This document shows positions 1-10,455 of a stretch of 64,000 nucleotides of DNA, one piece after another (the first letter of the stretch is position 1; each line of letters opens with the position of its first letter). This DNA is from Stenopsyche tienmushanensis (lineage: Eukaryota > Arthropoda > Insecta > Trichoptera > Stenopsychidae), in the NCBI GenBank assembly GCA_008973525.1, contig WACJ01000318.1, positions 124,001 to 188,000 on the forward strand, written 5' to 3'. The notes below the pieces were generated by a model. It worked only from the letters and a program-made list of their open reading frames with translations. It ran no database searches and was not told the origin of the DNA. The position numbers and the translations under genes were made by a program.

Positions 1-585
1 TAGTTCAAAATGTGAGGCTGCGTGGCAACAAAGTACCAATGAATAAGGTGCGAATGAAGAAGTCGAAGGTGTTCATCCGTGGACAATCCCCAATGTTTAT
101 TTGCGAACCTCGCTCGTGTTGTTTCAAAGGTCACTTTGTTGACGTAAAATATTATAACTTTTTGTTTGCAAAATCATAAACACGTGTCGTTTATATTTAC
201 TACAGGCAGTCAAGGTGAACAACACTCCTTTGAAACGGCCAGGCCCGCAAATACACCGTGCAATCAATCCACCGATCTTCTGCACATGTGAACTCGCCAA
301 TTTGCACAATTTGGGCAGCAAAAAAATTCACAATAAAATTAGGCTAAGAATTAGGAATAGACAAGAATCGATGGTATGCATATTTTTAAATATATAAGAC
401 TGCATACATCATGTCGAATAAATTCTTCGGCTGGCCCAATAGAAATATCATGAGTAGAGATATTTTTGCCCGAGAAAAGACGTATTCTCTCCATAATCCC
501 AGTGCTGGCTATGGCTGTGACCAGCTATCCCTGTTTTTATAATCTACATGACTTCTAATGAGAGTTCGTAATCGTTCTATAGACA
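1..585. other. unassigned AT-rich DNA
   Basis: No recognisable domain, terminal repeat or match to the repeat families of this window was seen. The short open frames here lack family motifs and codon structure. Confidence 0.4.
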
Positions 586-589
586 GCGT

Positions 590-680
590 TCAGCGTGTAT
601 GTCAGCGGCCGGAAAAGCGGACTGGTTGGACACACAGACCTGATGGCCACTCCGTCCTCATTTAGGGCATGAACGCTCTC
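590..680 (-). repeat. core-G repeat copy
   Basis: This GC-rich block is an inverted copy of a ~100-130 bp core seen about a dozen times in the window, with recurrent motifs such as GGACCGCTGACATGACGAAT and GTGTGTCCAACCGGTCCGC. It sits next to a minus-strand mariner fragment, as several other copies do. No coding function is supported, because different copies are open in different frames. Confidence 0.6.
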
Positions 681-836
681 TCAAAAGCTAACTTATTCTA
701 AATAACTAATTCAGATTAAGTTGAGCGGACTGATATTGTCCCGAATAGTGGGACTAATAAAAAGCTCGGGTCAGTTGATGTTCTTCTCAGGTATGTCTCA
801 GGTATGAAGTGATGGACTTATATCTTATCCTAAACA

Positions 837-1146
837 TCGCCAAACACTAGATTGAAACATCATCAAGACGCTGTTTTTGATCGATTTTGAGCAAACGCAA
901 CACCCATCTTGCGCACAGCTTTCTCATATCCAAATTTTCAGTCAATATGCGATGTAAAGCGTTTTTTGAAAGTCATCCGATATCATTTTGTGGATTTTAT
1001 TCACCATTTCTGAGGTGATCATTTGATCAACTATTGCGCTGTTCGTCTTGGCAGCTCGTACGGCCTCTTTTAAACTCTGCTACCCAACACCTTACTGCTG
1101 TAAATGAAGGAGCAGACTTCTCAAAAATATTCCGATTTATAAGCAA
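837..1146 (-). pseudogene. mariner transposase fragment (MAR-B, N-terminal half)
   Basis: Read on the minus strand, the first helix-turn-helix region shows WVAEFKRGRTS (about 1040-1110) and the second shows MRKLCARWVLRLL (about 880-930). Both are typical of the DNA-binding half of mariner transposases, which recognise the terminal repeats of their own element. The frame is broken by stops, and no DDE catalytic part follows. The core-G copy at 590-680 lies where the catalytic half would be expected. This is a dead remnant. Confidence 0.75.
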
Positions 1147-1415
1147 TAAAACGATTTTAAATGCATTTACAATTCAGCTGCATTTTGCGCAAGAGCAACC
1201 AAGGCGTGCGGTACTCATCCTACCCCATAACAGCCATCCTATTCGATTTGCCAATGAGTTTTAAATGTGTTTGTGCAGTGATCCATGGAGAACTCAGTAT
1301 TTTCAATAAATCCTCGATCTTTTGCCGTGTATCTGATTCGATTAGGGATTTTAGTGCATCGTTACCAAAATTTGAAGGTTCGTCCCTTTTGTTTCTATTA
1401 ATTTTAATCAACTCA
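1147..1415 (-). pseudogene. mariner/Tc1 helix-turn-helix fragment (MAR-J)
   Basis: The minus strand encodes an open stretch with the pattern ALKSLIESDTRQKIEDLLK, then a second helix region and IGKSNRMAVMG. This matches the HTH part of SETMAR-like mariners (family pattern: a DxRQT helix, then LGxWVPHEL). The same segment recurs at 31760-31880 (minus) and 48415-48590 (plus), so it is a dispersed family. It lies head-to-tail with the MAR-B fragment at 837-1146. No catalytic domain is present. Confidence 0.65.
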
Positions 1416-1484
1416 TTGAATTGCTAAGCTGAGACTCTTAATATTAATAGGCCCAAGGCTCTTCCTGCCCTCTGATATAAACAA

Positions 1485-1545
1485 CAAATAAGCCACTCTC
1501 TCCGTCTCTGTCTCCGATTCACTAATCTCCACACACAATGTGCGG
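1485..1545 (-). repeat. dispersed repeat K fragment
   Basis: Contains the motif TCTCCGATTCACTAATC. It is shared with 33735-33860 (same orientation) and, inverted, with 21630-21745. Longer copies also carry GACGGGTGTCTT and a string near TACCCCTACACGTCTAAA. Its nature is unknown. Confidence 0.4.
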
Positions 1546-1594
1546 AAATATTCTTTCTTTATCACTCGAGTCCGTTTGCAGCATAGCATGAAAA

Positions 1595-1790
1595 GCAACA
1601 TCCTCTGTTGCGCAACGCGTAATTATGCGCTTTCTCGTAAACGAAGACGGGAAATTTTGATGAAGCATAAGGCATAGTTCGGTGATGCCTACTCTAAGTG
1701 AAACCCAAGTGTTTGATTGAGTCCAAAAGTTTCGTGAAGGTCTGAAAGTTGAAAAACAGTCTGCTGATGGCTTGATCGATTGATTGATTT
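1595..1790 (+). pseudogene. mariner transposase N-terminal fragment (MAR-D)
   Basis: In shifting plus-strand frames the sequence reads QRVIMRFLVNEDGKF and later QVFD-stop-VQKFREGLKVEKQ. This follows the mariner N-terminal HTH pattern (…QVFxWxxxFREGRExVED…). A stop and a frameshift make it non-functional. Its first ~30 bases recur at 19805-19835. Confidence 0.6.
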
Positions 1791-1849
1791 TCTACACGAC
1801 GACCTAATAATGCCAGCTGCTAGATGACGCTAAGGTTGTGAAGCATAGG

Positions 1850-2265
1850 AACGTAGGCGCTTCCGAGTTCCTGGACGGTGCACGCGGGTCCGTTCTGCTT
1901 TCGGGCCATAATGTAGCCAAATGGATCGGATGAAGGTGGGCGGGCATCGAATAGAAAGTCTCTCCTCTTAAAGTTCTTTATTAATCATGAATGATAGATC
2001 TGGCCGCGTGAAGGACGTACTCCCGCAGCCAAGGCTATTCGACAACTCCTCACGACTCACAAATCCCGTCTCATGCGCGTCATCATCGAACCGATAATCG
2101 TTATGATGCAAGAAGCGATCGGAATTGTTTCTTCAGATGCAATGTGTCCGCAGCGCCACAGAAGATGGCGCTGTTAAATTGACACTTTGCGCCTAAAGAG
2201 AGACGGAAGATGTCAACAGCGCCATTGCCTGGGGATGATAATTCGCCCTTACCACAGCTGTTTAA
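1850..2265 (-). repeat. LTR-H copy 1 (solo LTR-like)
   Basis: Copy of the dispersed LTR-H family in reverse orientation. Shared landmarks are GGTCCGTTCT, TCGAATAGAAAG, AGAGATCTGGC-type sequence, CGCAGCCAAGGCTA, AAGATGGCGCTGTTAA and AGAGAGACGGAAGATGT. In sense orientation the family carries AATAAA and ends next to a tRNA-like 3' end in three other copies, which suggests an LTR. No internal retroviral-type genes flank it. Confidence 0.55.
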
Positions 2266-2269
2266 ATTA

Positions 2270-3290
2270 AAATAAATAATTATTCATTGCACAATAGTAT
2301 CGTTCAAGAATTTCTTGTATAAACCAAACAGTTCATCAATAAAGGTATATATATTTATAACAATTGTAAATACTAAAATGTAATTATGGCATCGTAGACT
2401 ATAAGTCACTTCAATATAACTGAACTTTCTAAGAAACAGGATAATTTATTCAAAGGCATTCCATAACATTAACATTACACTATTGTTTCTTTATTTTTAA
2501 ATCGTCCTTTTTATACAAAAAAAACCATATTGCTTGAATTAATGACGTCCTTATTGATTGCAAGAATTTAGTAACAGGATATCTATGTATTAATTGAATG
2601 AGTGTGATTTGATGGTTTGAGATATTTAGATAACATCAACCATTAAACTTTAATGATGCATAATTTCTTCTCACATGGAAAATTACAATCTAGTTCTAAC
2701 TGGTTTAAAATATGAAACCGTAAAAAACTTATGAATAAGCCTCAATCCGCTTTTAACCCGAAATTATGTTAAAAATCTCATTTTTAACCGGTTGTGAATA
2801 GGCTCTTTGTTTCAACTGCAAAAAGACGAAACAAGCATAATGATTAAAACTGGATTATTCAAACTATTTTTATCCTAATCTCCATATCACACAAGGACGT
2901 TCAATCATCTTATGTTGGAGTTCAGATTGAATTGATGTCGAGGTGAATATTAAGGCCGAAAAGATGGAATAATAATGAAACAGACGGGAAGATAAAAGGC
3001 ATCGGATTTAAAGACTACCGGTCACATAAGTCTTGAAACCCGCGGAGACAATCTATCCTATCCTCTCGAGATCATGTGCTAAAATCGACAGCGAATGGTA
3101 AGTACCAATTTACACTTTTGAAATCACAAACGCAATAAATATGGAAATTGAGCGAATAGTTTTCAGTTATTTTGAAAAAAAACTTGGAAATTGTATGTAA
3201 TTTTATGCGACTTTAACAAAATACTATATTTAATAATTATTATCGCCAACTATTTCGCGAATACTGCATGAGCGTTTTCTGTTTATTTAA
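2270..3290. other. unassigned AT-rich DNA
   Basis: Mostly AT-rich. A donor-like ATG|GTAAGT lies at about 3097 after a slightly GC-richer stretch with several in-frame stops. I do not call an exon. Confidence 0.35.
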
Positions 3291-3296
3291 TGTATT

Positions 3297-3370
3297 TAAC
3301 CCTTTGACTGCCACGATGTTTCTAAAAAGTCTGTCGAGGACTGTGATGAGCGACGCGGTGCTTCATCTTT
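3297..3370 (+). repeat. piggyBac-like terminal sequence
   Basis: TTAACCCTTTGACTGCCACG resembles the TTAA target plus CCCTTTG-type termini of piggyBac-like elements. No partner terminus or transposase was found nearby, so this is a possible remnant end only. Confidence 0.3.
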
Positions 3371-3399
3371 TATCTAGCGTTTTCCAACTGCTTTTGTAA

Positions 3400-4055
3400 A
3401 ATTATTAAATTTACTTGAATCATGATGTCTTCCAGTCGAGGAACATTAAGAATATGCAGCTCTTGTTTTATTATAAAATTACAGTGGACTCTCAAGAGTT
3501 GATTCATTATGTTATATGATTTTGTTGGTGAACCCGAAATTTAAGTATTTGGGAACCAAGATTTTGTCAATCTTTAATTAAAATACATAAAACATGTTTA
3601 TAACCACTGAAGTCCTGCCACACAGAGAGTATAACGTCATCGTCGACGTCGATAGCAATCTTCAACCAAATCATCATGTACGATATATCGTATCTTAGCA
3701 CTCTATGGTTTAAGCTTATTTACTTATTCGCAGTAACATGCTTTATATGATTTTTGATTATTTTATATATAGTACCTGACAATTATTTGAAACGAAACAA
3801 AATAGTACAGTTACGTGGTTTATGACTCCAGCCCACGTGTAGCACGGGCTGAAAGGCTACGATCCAAAAATTCGCTTCACCAATATGCGCCAACAAGGCT
3901 AAACGTCTCGCAAAATAAATTCCGCACACAAAAAGTAGTTATAATAATCCAAAAACCTTCGGTAGTGTGCACATAATAACCCCCTAACGATTCATTGTAA
4001 TAGGATGGATGGTAGAGGAGTGTATACAATACATACAGACGACAAACATTCATTT
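3400..4055. other. unassigned AT-rich DNA
   Basis: Nothing recognisable. Confidence 0.35.
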
Positions 4056-4062
4056 ATATATA

Positions 4063-4201
4063 CACTTGGGTCTGTTTTTATGCGATAGATTCGTTCCACG
4101 GGGAGTCGCATAAAAAATACAAAACTGGGGGATAGGTTCCATTACATTTGAAAATCGCATAACTTCGAAATCAGAATCAAGCATAAAAACAAACCCAAGT
4201 G
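4063..4201. mobile_element. short TIR element (MITE-like, 139 bp)
   Basis: CACTTGGGTCTGTTTTTATG (4063-4082) is mirrored by the reverse complement of 4182-4201 with one mismatch in 21. TA dinucleotides flank the left side. The interior holds two inverted ATGCGAT/ATCGCAT-like motifs also seen in the larger TIR element at 10456-11480, which suggests a related TA-targeting family. It has no coding capacity. Confidence 0.6.
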
Positions 4202-4264
4202 TGTATAAACCGTAGATTATTTCGAATTTATCGGTCCAAAATGATAGATCTCTAACGTCTTTTA

Positions 4265-4765
4265 ACGACATAATGGATCTTCTTTTTCTTCTTCCTTTAC
4301 TGTGTCAGGCTCAATCGATTTCTTTATTATGGACCCGGAACAGTTCGTTCGCTCTCCATATTCCGGTTCACTCTCCTTCCTGCCAGGTCTTCCCTATATC
4401 TAACCCTCCAGCATCAGTCGGAAGAGGCGATATTTATATCCGCGCAACACATAACCCAGATATGATCTTCATCATTTTGATGTTTGTCAGCAGCTCTGTC
4501 TTGGTTTCGGCTCTCATGTCGGTCCAGGGTCTATGAAGCATTCTTCTGTTTATCCACATTTCAAATGCTTCTTTCAAATAATGTTGATTTTTATAGTCAG
4601 TGTTTCACAGCCACACATAAAAACCGATCATATGAAGCATTGCGCTTTATCTGGCACTTTATTTCTATAACTGGGTCGAGCGCCTTTGTTAGGACACTGC
4701 CAAGGTATTTGTGTATACTTTCAGCAGATATGACTGAGTCATGGATTCAAAAATCATGAGGATGT
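4265..4765 (-). pseudogene. non-LTR retrotransposon reverse transcriptase C-terminal fragment
   Basis: On the minus strand the frames read HKYLGSVLTKALDPVIEIK, then MWINRRMLHRPWTDMRAET, then GYKYRLFRLMLEG. Known endonuclease/reverse transcriptase ORFs of this type have the same order after the RT core: YLG…, the INRRMLR…WTD block, then GDKYRLLRLILEG. Several frame changes and stops show decay. The plus-strand open frame at 4273-4536 is its antisense shadow. Clade assignment (RTE/Jockey-like) is uncertain. Confidence 0.6.
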
Positions 4766-4806
4766 GCATTAAAAATAGGCATCAGGCATGTTGCGTGTTG
4801 AAGTCT

Positions 4807-5045
4807 CACTTCTGACACCAATGGTGGAGTAGGAGCGTTCGCGAGTTCCCAAGACGTGCCTCGCTTCTGCGTGTTCGTTGAAATTTTAATAGAGCCAAGC
4901 GATGGAATAGAGAGGTGAACGGGTTCCGAATAAAAATACTAATTTTTTAGTTATCTTCTTTATTATTGACAAGAGAGATATATATGTCCGCGGGAAGAAC
5001 GTCTTCCCGCAGACAAGGCTATCCGATGAATTTAGGCGGCTCTTA
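4807..5045 (-). repeat. LTR-H copy 2 with primer-binding-site-like edge
   Basis: CACTTCTGACACCA (4807-4820) is followed by an LTR-H copy starting near ATGG. Read on the minus strand, the LTR ends just before TGGTGTCAGAAGTG. This looks like a primer binding site complementary to a tRNA 3' end with its CCA. The copy shares CTTCCCGCAGACAAGGCTAT with its relatives and is truncated after about 5045. Confidence 0.55.
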
Positions 5046-5049
5046 CCTC

Positions 5050-5965
5050 TTCAAATAAACGTGGCTCAATGATTCCATTTACCTAAAGTCACATACAGTG
5101 CTGATATCTAAGATCACAGATAGGTGATCCTTTATGTTGCATAAGTCGGTAATTTATAATAACAACGATTCGATATACAAATATAAAAATAGATTTATAA
5201 GTCATGAGGAAAATTCATATAACATTATGGCGTTTCCGACTTGAATGGATTTTCCTTGTTGATTCTATTGATTTGTTGGGAAAAACATGGAAATACCGTT
5301 TAAGGATAATCAAATTCTTGCACGCCATTGTAACAAAATCGCCTTGATTCGACCTACACGTTTTTTGCATCTTGTCGATTTGGCAAATTTGTATCAAAAA
5401 CCACCCCAACAAACGGTTTGGGGTCCATCCAAAATATGCATTTAAACAGGGTGGCGCCATAAGGACTCGTTCAAAATAATAATTCATTGTGTTATTTAAG
5501 CGAGGTCATTCATTACTAAATTTAAAATAGATGTTGCTTAAACGATCATTAAGGATGTCTGCTTTTTGACGATCCATGGCCATGAACTGTCTGCATGCCA
5601 TCGACGAAAGTGCACGAATAAATCATTTATCTACTGTTATCGAAATTCCGCATAAATGCAAATAGATCTTAATGAACAGCGAAAAGGAAAACTGGGGCAA
5701 AATCAGGTGATCCTATATTTTCACGTTAAAAATTACGCCGATGACCGCATATTCTGCGTCAATGATTTTCCTCGTTAAATACCAAAATAACAATTGATTG
5801 TTTAAAATGTGGTTAATTCGCGTTTTAACCACAGATATACTGAATTACAAAACATACTATCTTATTCGAGATTTCTACAATATCTCGAAATGGTTTTGTT
5901 TATGTTTAAATGGCACACAATGCGTTCATCAACATATGTATACATCTAAAATATAACGAATTTAA
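5050..5965. other. unassigned DNA
   Basis: The open frame at 5215-5487 (minus) has no recognisable domain and no codon signal. Nothing else was identified. Confidence 0.35.
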
Positions 5966-5968
5966 TAC

Positions 5969-6300
5969 AGGGTGTTTTGCACATGGATCGACAAAATTTT
6001 TTTAGAGATTAAGGGAGTCTTTTGCTACGTTTCACACAAAGGCTCTATGTCCTATGGGTTGTCGAAATATAATTATTTTCCAACATATTGAAAAAATACC
6101 CAAAACCTCACGTTTAAATCCTCGTAGCATTTTAATCAAAGGTCTAGATACCGCGGGAGTCACGGAATAAGTGACGTCCGTATACAAAAAAATCCATTGG
6201 TGTCAGATCTGGAAACCGTGCGAGACATGGAATATATTTCGATATCGATTTAAACATTCAAAAATTACAAATATCTTAATGATTTTTATACACTCTGTAT
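5969..6300 (-). mobile_element. Tc3-like DNA transposon fragment
   Basis: The left edge ACAGGGTGTTTTGCACATGG matches the terminal repeat of the element at 35338-36575. On the minus strand 6181-6240 reads CLARFPDLTPMDFFVY. This corresponds to the conserved RSPDLTPLDFFLWG block that contains the second catalytic Asp of Tc3/paired-type transposases. Only this scrap of the protein is left. Confidence 0.6.
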
Positions 6301-6304
6301 TTAA

Positions 6305-6905
6305 TTAACGCACATTAATTTATTACAATCTTTTCTATGAGGCAATTGCCGATCACCTTTAAAAATGTGGTTGCTAACCACACCTACTTTAGATTTGATT
6401 GCAAGATATTCGATCACTTACAGCTAAATTTACATTATAATTTTTGCTTCTCCTATTTTTGAATCGTTAAAAACAAACAATATCAGCATTAGTTTATAAT
6501 TTTTTATTTACTTTTTGTCTTATATATTATAATAAATGGTACTATAAAATCTGCAATTATAACAGATCGTACTTTATTTATTTCCTTTTCAAATTATCAA
6601 CTGCGTTTTGCTTCAGGATCAATGACAAATGGTGTTTTATAAATCATATTAATGAATTTATGCCAAAATGCATTCCGTTTGAAAGGATTTTTTAGGGTTA
6701 GATTTACATCTAGATATGGGATAAAACAATTCAAGCATCAATAGGCAAAAATAGTTAAATAATCGAGCTAAAAATTAAGACTTTAAGATTTATGGTGGTT
6801 ATGTTATACACTGGTGCACGTGTAGACTCCACTTTACTATGCAAAACAACGTTAATCACCAAAAGGTAGAAAGCGTGTGCTAATGTAAAACACAAACAAT
6901 ATCAA
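6305..6905. other. unassigned AT-rich DNA
   Basis: Nothing recognisable. Confidence 0.35.
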
Positions 6906-6909
6906 CGGT

Positions 6910-6985
6910 ATAAAGGTTCATTTGTTGATATACAAGCTTTATGCACGCTGTGCGACCCTGAAAGAAAAGTGGATTTACATTAGAA
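6910..6985 (+). repeat. dispersed repeat E fragment
   Basis: GTTCATTTGTTGATATACAAGC and the following CGCTGTGCGACCCTGAAAG-like part recur with small changes at 22170-22245, 51420-51490, 39010-39070 (inverted) and 52525-52565. The class of the repeat is unknown. Confidence 0.5.
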
Positions 6986-7314
6986 CATAGCATATATGTT
7001 TTCAGGGTGGAATAGGTTAAGAAGCAAAGAATAAGTCCTGAACTTATTCGCGGGGCTGCAAACCATTTCGATTTATACAGCATTTATATCGGTTCGTTAC
7101 GGTTTTCATTCCGGCAAAAATAACGGTTTTATCGATTGCTTAGAATACGACAAAATAGTCCCTATGTACTATGTGTCAGGGTTAGGGAACCTTGTGACCT
7201 AATTTTTCTAACAAACAAACATTTCTTGGTCACAATAGATCTCTTTACAAAGTTTTCTGTAAATAATTCGACGAAAATATCTTTTCAAATATAGATAAAG
7301 GTTTTGTTTAGATT

Positions 7315-7378
7315 CTCGTGGACCCCCAGTAACGTATTCGCGGACCCCGGGGGTCCGTGGACCCCAGTTTAAGAACCG
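7315..7378 (+). mobile_element. hAT-like 3' terminus remnant (SPIN-like motif)
   Basis: GCGGACCCCGGGGGTCCGTG followed by CCCAGTTTAAGAACCGTTGG resembles the 3' end of hAT elements whose terminal repeat is CAGCGGTTCTTAAAC. An intact pair of such ends lies at 9370-9619. The terminal GCTG is degraded here. It abuts the hAT-I copy at 7380. Confidence 0.45.
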
Positions 7379-7379
7379 T

Positions 7380-8045
7380 TGGTCTAATCTATGTATACAT
7401 ATATACAGTTCTTTAAATGTGTTTCAAATTGTTATATTAAGCTTTCCCTACCGGTGACGTATTTACTACACCTCGGCTCTAATAATGCGAATATCGATGT
7501 GAAATATAATAGGTACGGGCTTCAGAATTTTTGTATTGCTCCGTAATATAATTACGAATCACATCAAAGTATTATAGTGTAAAAGTATTCATCTGCAACG
7601 ACGAAAATAAATAATTTGTCGGGAAATCGGAAATTTTGCGAGTTTTAGTCCGTGTCTCAGCTCAGTCAGAATTTTATCAGTCACATTGATGGTGATATAC
7701 GAAAATAGGGGCTCACGATACCTCCAACGAATGTGGAGACTAAGCATGCATTTTCAGCAGCAAGTTGCCTGGCTTCCAAAATCGGATCCAGACTAAATGA
7801 CTTTACTTCGGGCAATTTAAAAATAATTTTTGATTTTTTTAGCGTTTTATTTATCTATTTTTGAATTGTATTTTTATCTTTTCTTAAATAAATAAAAATT
7901 CTTTCGCCTTCCAGCTATTTTTTTATATTAAACAAATGGACTTATTAGTAATTTTTGATCAAATTTATCAATGTAAAGTCTCAAACTATTGAAAATCCCG
8001 ATCCCGGGGTCATCTTATGCAATCCTTCGGGATCGAAAATTAAAT
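7380..8045 (+). mobile_element. hAT-I element copy with transposase C-terminus
   Basis: Around 7725-7830 the plus strand reads AFSAASCLASKIGSRLNDF. This fits the hAT C-terminal dimerisation region (ERAFSxA…SRLxxxxL). The surrounding non-coding sequence (TACCGGTGACGTATTTACTA, TATTACGAATCACATCAAAG, TTGCGAGTTTTAGTCCGTGT) recurs in copies at 24849-25460, 35560-36194, 39513-40280 and 63540-64000. Both TIRs are degraded. The copy is internally deleted and non-autonomous. Confidence 0.7.
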
Positions 8046-8795
8046 TTCTTGGTATAAATTTATGATGTCCACGTCAAGTATATCTCCTACCAAATCATAT
8101 TACAAAAACATTAATTAAATTTCTTCAACAAAAAAATCATCCAATCAATACACAAGAAACAGGGCGGCTTCATTTTTCGGCGTCTTTATTGTCCTTATTT
8201 AAGATCTAAGTATAGTTTAGACTCGAATACAAATCAATAAAATGCAAAATGGTTAAAAATCATAATCGTAGCTTTTTTTAATATTTAAAACTACCTTATT
8301 ACTTTTATTTAAAAAACAAAAATCATTTATAAACCAAAATTAATAGCAAAACTGTTGATATTCTCGTGTTTCTTAAAACGGGTTTAGATTAGCTTCCTGG
8401 TAAAAAATCCTACTTAATATATCATGATTGCCATATGTTATCGAATGTAATCGATATCGCAATAAAACCTAAAACAAGGTAGCCATTGGCAAAAATACTT
8501 GCAGCTTTAATGAGTCATTCGCAGATTTTACCAAGAAGCTTACAAGGAAGAATTGGCACATGTTACGAAAAAGCTGTGATCAGGAAACAGTTTGGATGCA
8601 AATAAGGCTTGAATATTGCTAGAAGATAATATATTCTACATGCAGACTGTATTTCTAATATATCACATGAAATCCAGAACAAAGGTATCGATTAATTTCA
8701 TAGCTATTTTAATCTACTTTTTAAATGAATGAATCTTCATATTAAGTACAACATAAGAATTAACGCAAAGATAAAACGCTAGAAAAGGTTTTTTT
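8046..8795. other. unassigned AT-rich DNA
   Basis: Nothing recognisable. Confidence 0.35.
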
Positions 8796-8796
8796 T

Positions 8797-9060
8797 TTGG
8801 TATGAGGATCGTCTAGAAAGTGAGATTATAAGGGCTTCTGAAGCCGTGGAAATTTTTTGATTTGAAGTAGGAGGGATCCTAACGATCAATTTGTCTGTCG
8901 GCCATTTTGTTTAGTCACAGTAAATTCTTCCGATGAAGAGGTCGTCGCGCGCTCCCGCCATCTGCCGTTCGTGCGAGTAACTGAATCTAATATCAATGTC
9001 CGTGAGAACACGCCCATTCTCAACTTCGAGTGGCTACTTGCGCTCTGAGCACGGAGGAAA
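8797..9060 (+). mobile_element. mariner 5' end (MAR-A)
   Basis: GAGGATCGTCTAGAAAGTGA (8802-8821) matches the terminus of the MAR-A copy at 24482 (ACGAGGGTCATCTAGAAAGT). The following 5' region (CGGCCATTTTGTTTAGT, AAATTCTTCCGATGAAGAGG, CGTCGCGCGCTCC) also aligns. The copy breaks off before most of the transposase. Confidence 0.65.
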
Positions 9061-9124
9061 AACTAGCAATATTTTGTAAATTAAAACAACAACAAAAAAC
9101 TAGCTTAGATATATAAACCAGGTG

Positions 9125-9260
9125 AGGGAGTGGCCACAAGGTTTGTGTGCCCAACCGGTCCGCCTTTCAGACCACTGACACTTCGAATAAGCGCCTTCCG
9201 ATCAGGCGCCATGCTCGGACATGTCCACAAAATGATACACCGGAGCAAAACTACAATTTA
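9125..9260 (+). repeat. core-G repeat copy
   Basis: AGTGGCCACAAGGTTTGTGT, CCAACCGGTCCGCCTTTCAG and the following ATAAGCGCC segment match the core-G consensus. The MAR-A fragment lies just upstream. Open frames across it are not conserved among copies. Confidence 0.6.
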
Positions 9261-9369
9261 TTTACAATTATTTTAGAGTTTAATAAAATATTTAATAAAG
9301 GACACGGAAAATTTTTTTGCAAAAAAATAGAAATTAAGCCAAATAATTTCAGGAAACTATGCTATATAG

Positions 9370-9619
9370 CAGCGGTTCTTAAACAAGGATCAGCAAGATA
9401 TAAAAAGCATGTATCTATACTTGAACATTATTTACAAAAAACATTATAAGAAGATCTATTTTGACCAATATTTGAGCAAGAAATGTTTTTTGTTTGAAAA
9501 ATTAAGTCTCAAGAACGACGTAAAAGTTTGGAATGGGGTTAAAGGGTTGAGATGGGGTCCGAAAAAATTGTTTTGCTCAATAGGGAGTCCGCGGACCATC
9601 ACAAGTTTAAGAACCGCTG
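9370..9619. mobile_element. short hAT-type TIR element (SPIN-like ends, 250 bp)
   Basis: CAGCGGTTCTTAAAC (9370-9384) is perfectly mirrored by GTTTAAGAACCGCTG (9605-9619). The eight flanking bases on each side (CTATATAG and CTATAGAA) agree at 6 of 8 positions, consistent with an aged 8-bp hAT target duplication. The interior has no transposase, so this is a non-autonomous element. Terminal similarity to SPIN-type hAT elements is from memory of that family. Confidence 0.7.
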
Positions 9620-9624
9620 CTATA

Positions 9625-10049
9625 GAACTTGAAGACAGTTGTTAAAATCGCACGTATCTCAAAACACAAATGATTTTTCAAAAGATGTAAATTTGCAATG
9701 CAATCGACTGACAAAATAAAAAAAATGATTTAGTTATTATACGCCCTTACGGGAAAATTTAACACAAGAACCAAAAAAAAAGCTTTTTTCTTAAGCATAT
9801 ACCGTTTTTATATTTTTTTTTTCTCAGGTGTTTATTAACATTTGTAGAATAAAACAATAAAATTAAAAAAAATAAAATAAAATTTTTATATGTTGGTGTA
9901 AGGGGTAAAAAAATGTCTTTTGGTTGACTTCAACCCTTTTAATAATTTAAAATTGAAAACAATAAAAAGAATCTTAATCAGTAAAAATGTTGCTATGCTT
10001 CCTACCTCAAAGAAATAAAATCATTTTATTTTCACAAAAAACGACTTTT
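9625..10049. other. unassigned very AT-rich DNA
   Basis: Long A and T runs. No repeat borders or genes were seen. Confidence 0.35.
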
Positions 10050-10370
10050 TTAAACAAAAGTAATTTTTGGCCTTATTTTTTACCATTTTATTTTAATAGT
10101 TAAAAACAAAATTTTGACATAAATCTGGTAGTAACAATAGGAGATTATACAAAAAATGTTTTTTACTAAATTTGAAGTAAATCGGTTAATTAAAACTCGA
10201 GATATCATGTCAACCGTGTTGAAAAAATTATAAAAGTAAAAAAGTAATTTCATTCGGAGCGGTTAATTAAAAAAGCTATAATTCCGTAAATAATTGGAAT
10301 TTTGGAAATTACTTTGGAATACATATTTTTAAAAATCGGAAAATATGCATAAAAATTAAATACCTTCATA
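10050..10370 (+). repeat. left arm of large inverted repeat
   Basis: This segment matches the reverse complement of 10715-11035 along its length. Shared blocks include ATGTCAACCGTGTTGAAAAA, AATTGGAATTTTGGAAATT and TTTGAAGTAAAT, with roughly three-quarters identity by eye. The spacer is about 345 bp. See the finding on this palindrome. Confidence 0.65.
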
Positions 10371-10455
10371 AAATATATTTTCACCATTAAAAACTATGTC
10401 GAAATGATTGGCAATATTGTCATAAAAGAAATTGCTAAGTCAAACTTGAAAAATA

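Noticed and set aside
4273..4536. 87-codon plus-strand open frame with a hydrophobic start that could pass for a signal peptide
   Set aside because: The opposite strand carries recognisable reverse transcriptase motifs, so this frame is a shadow.
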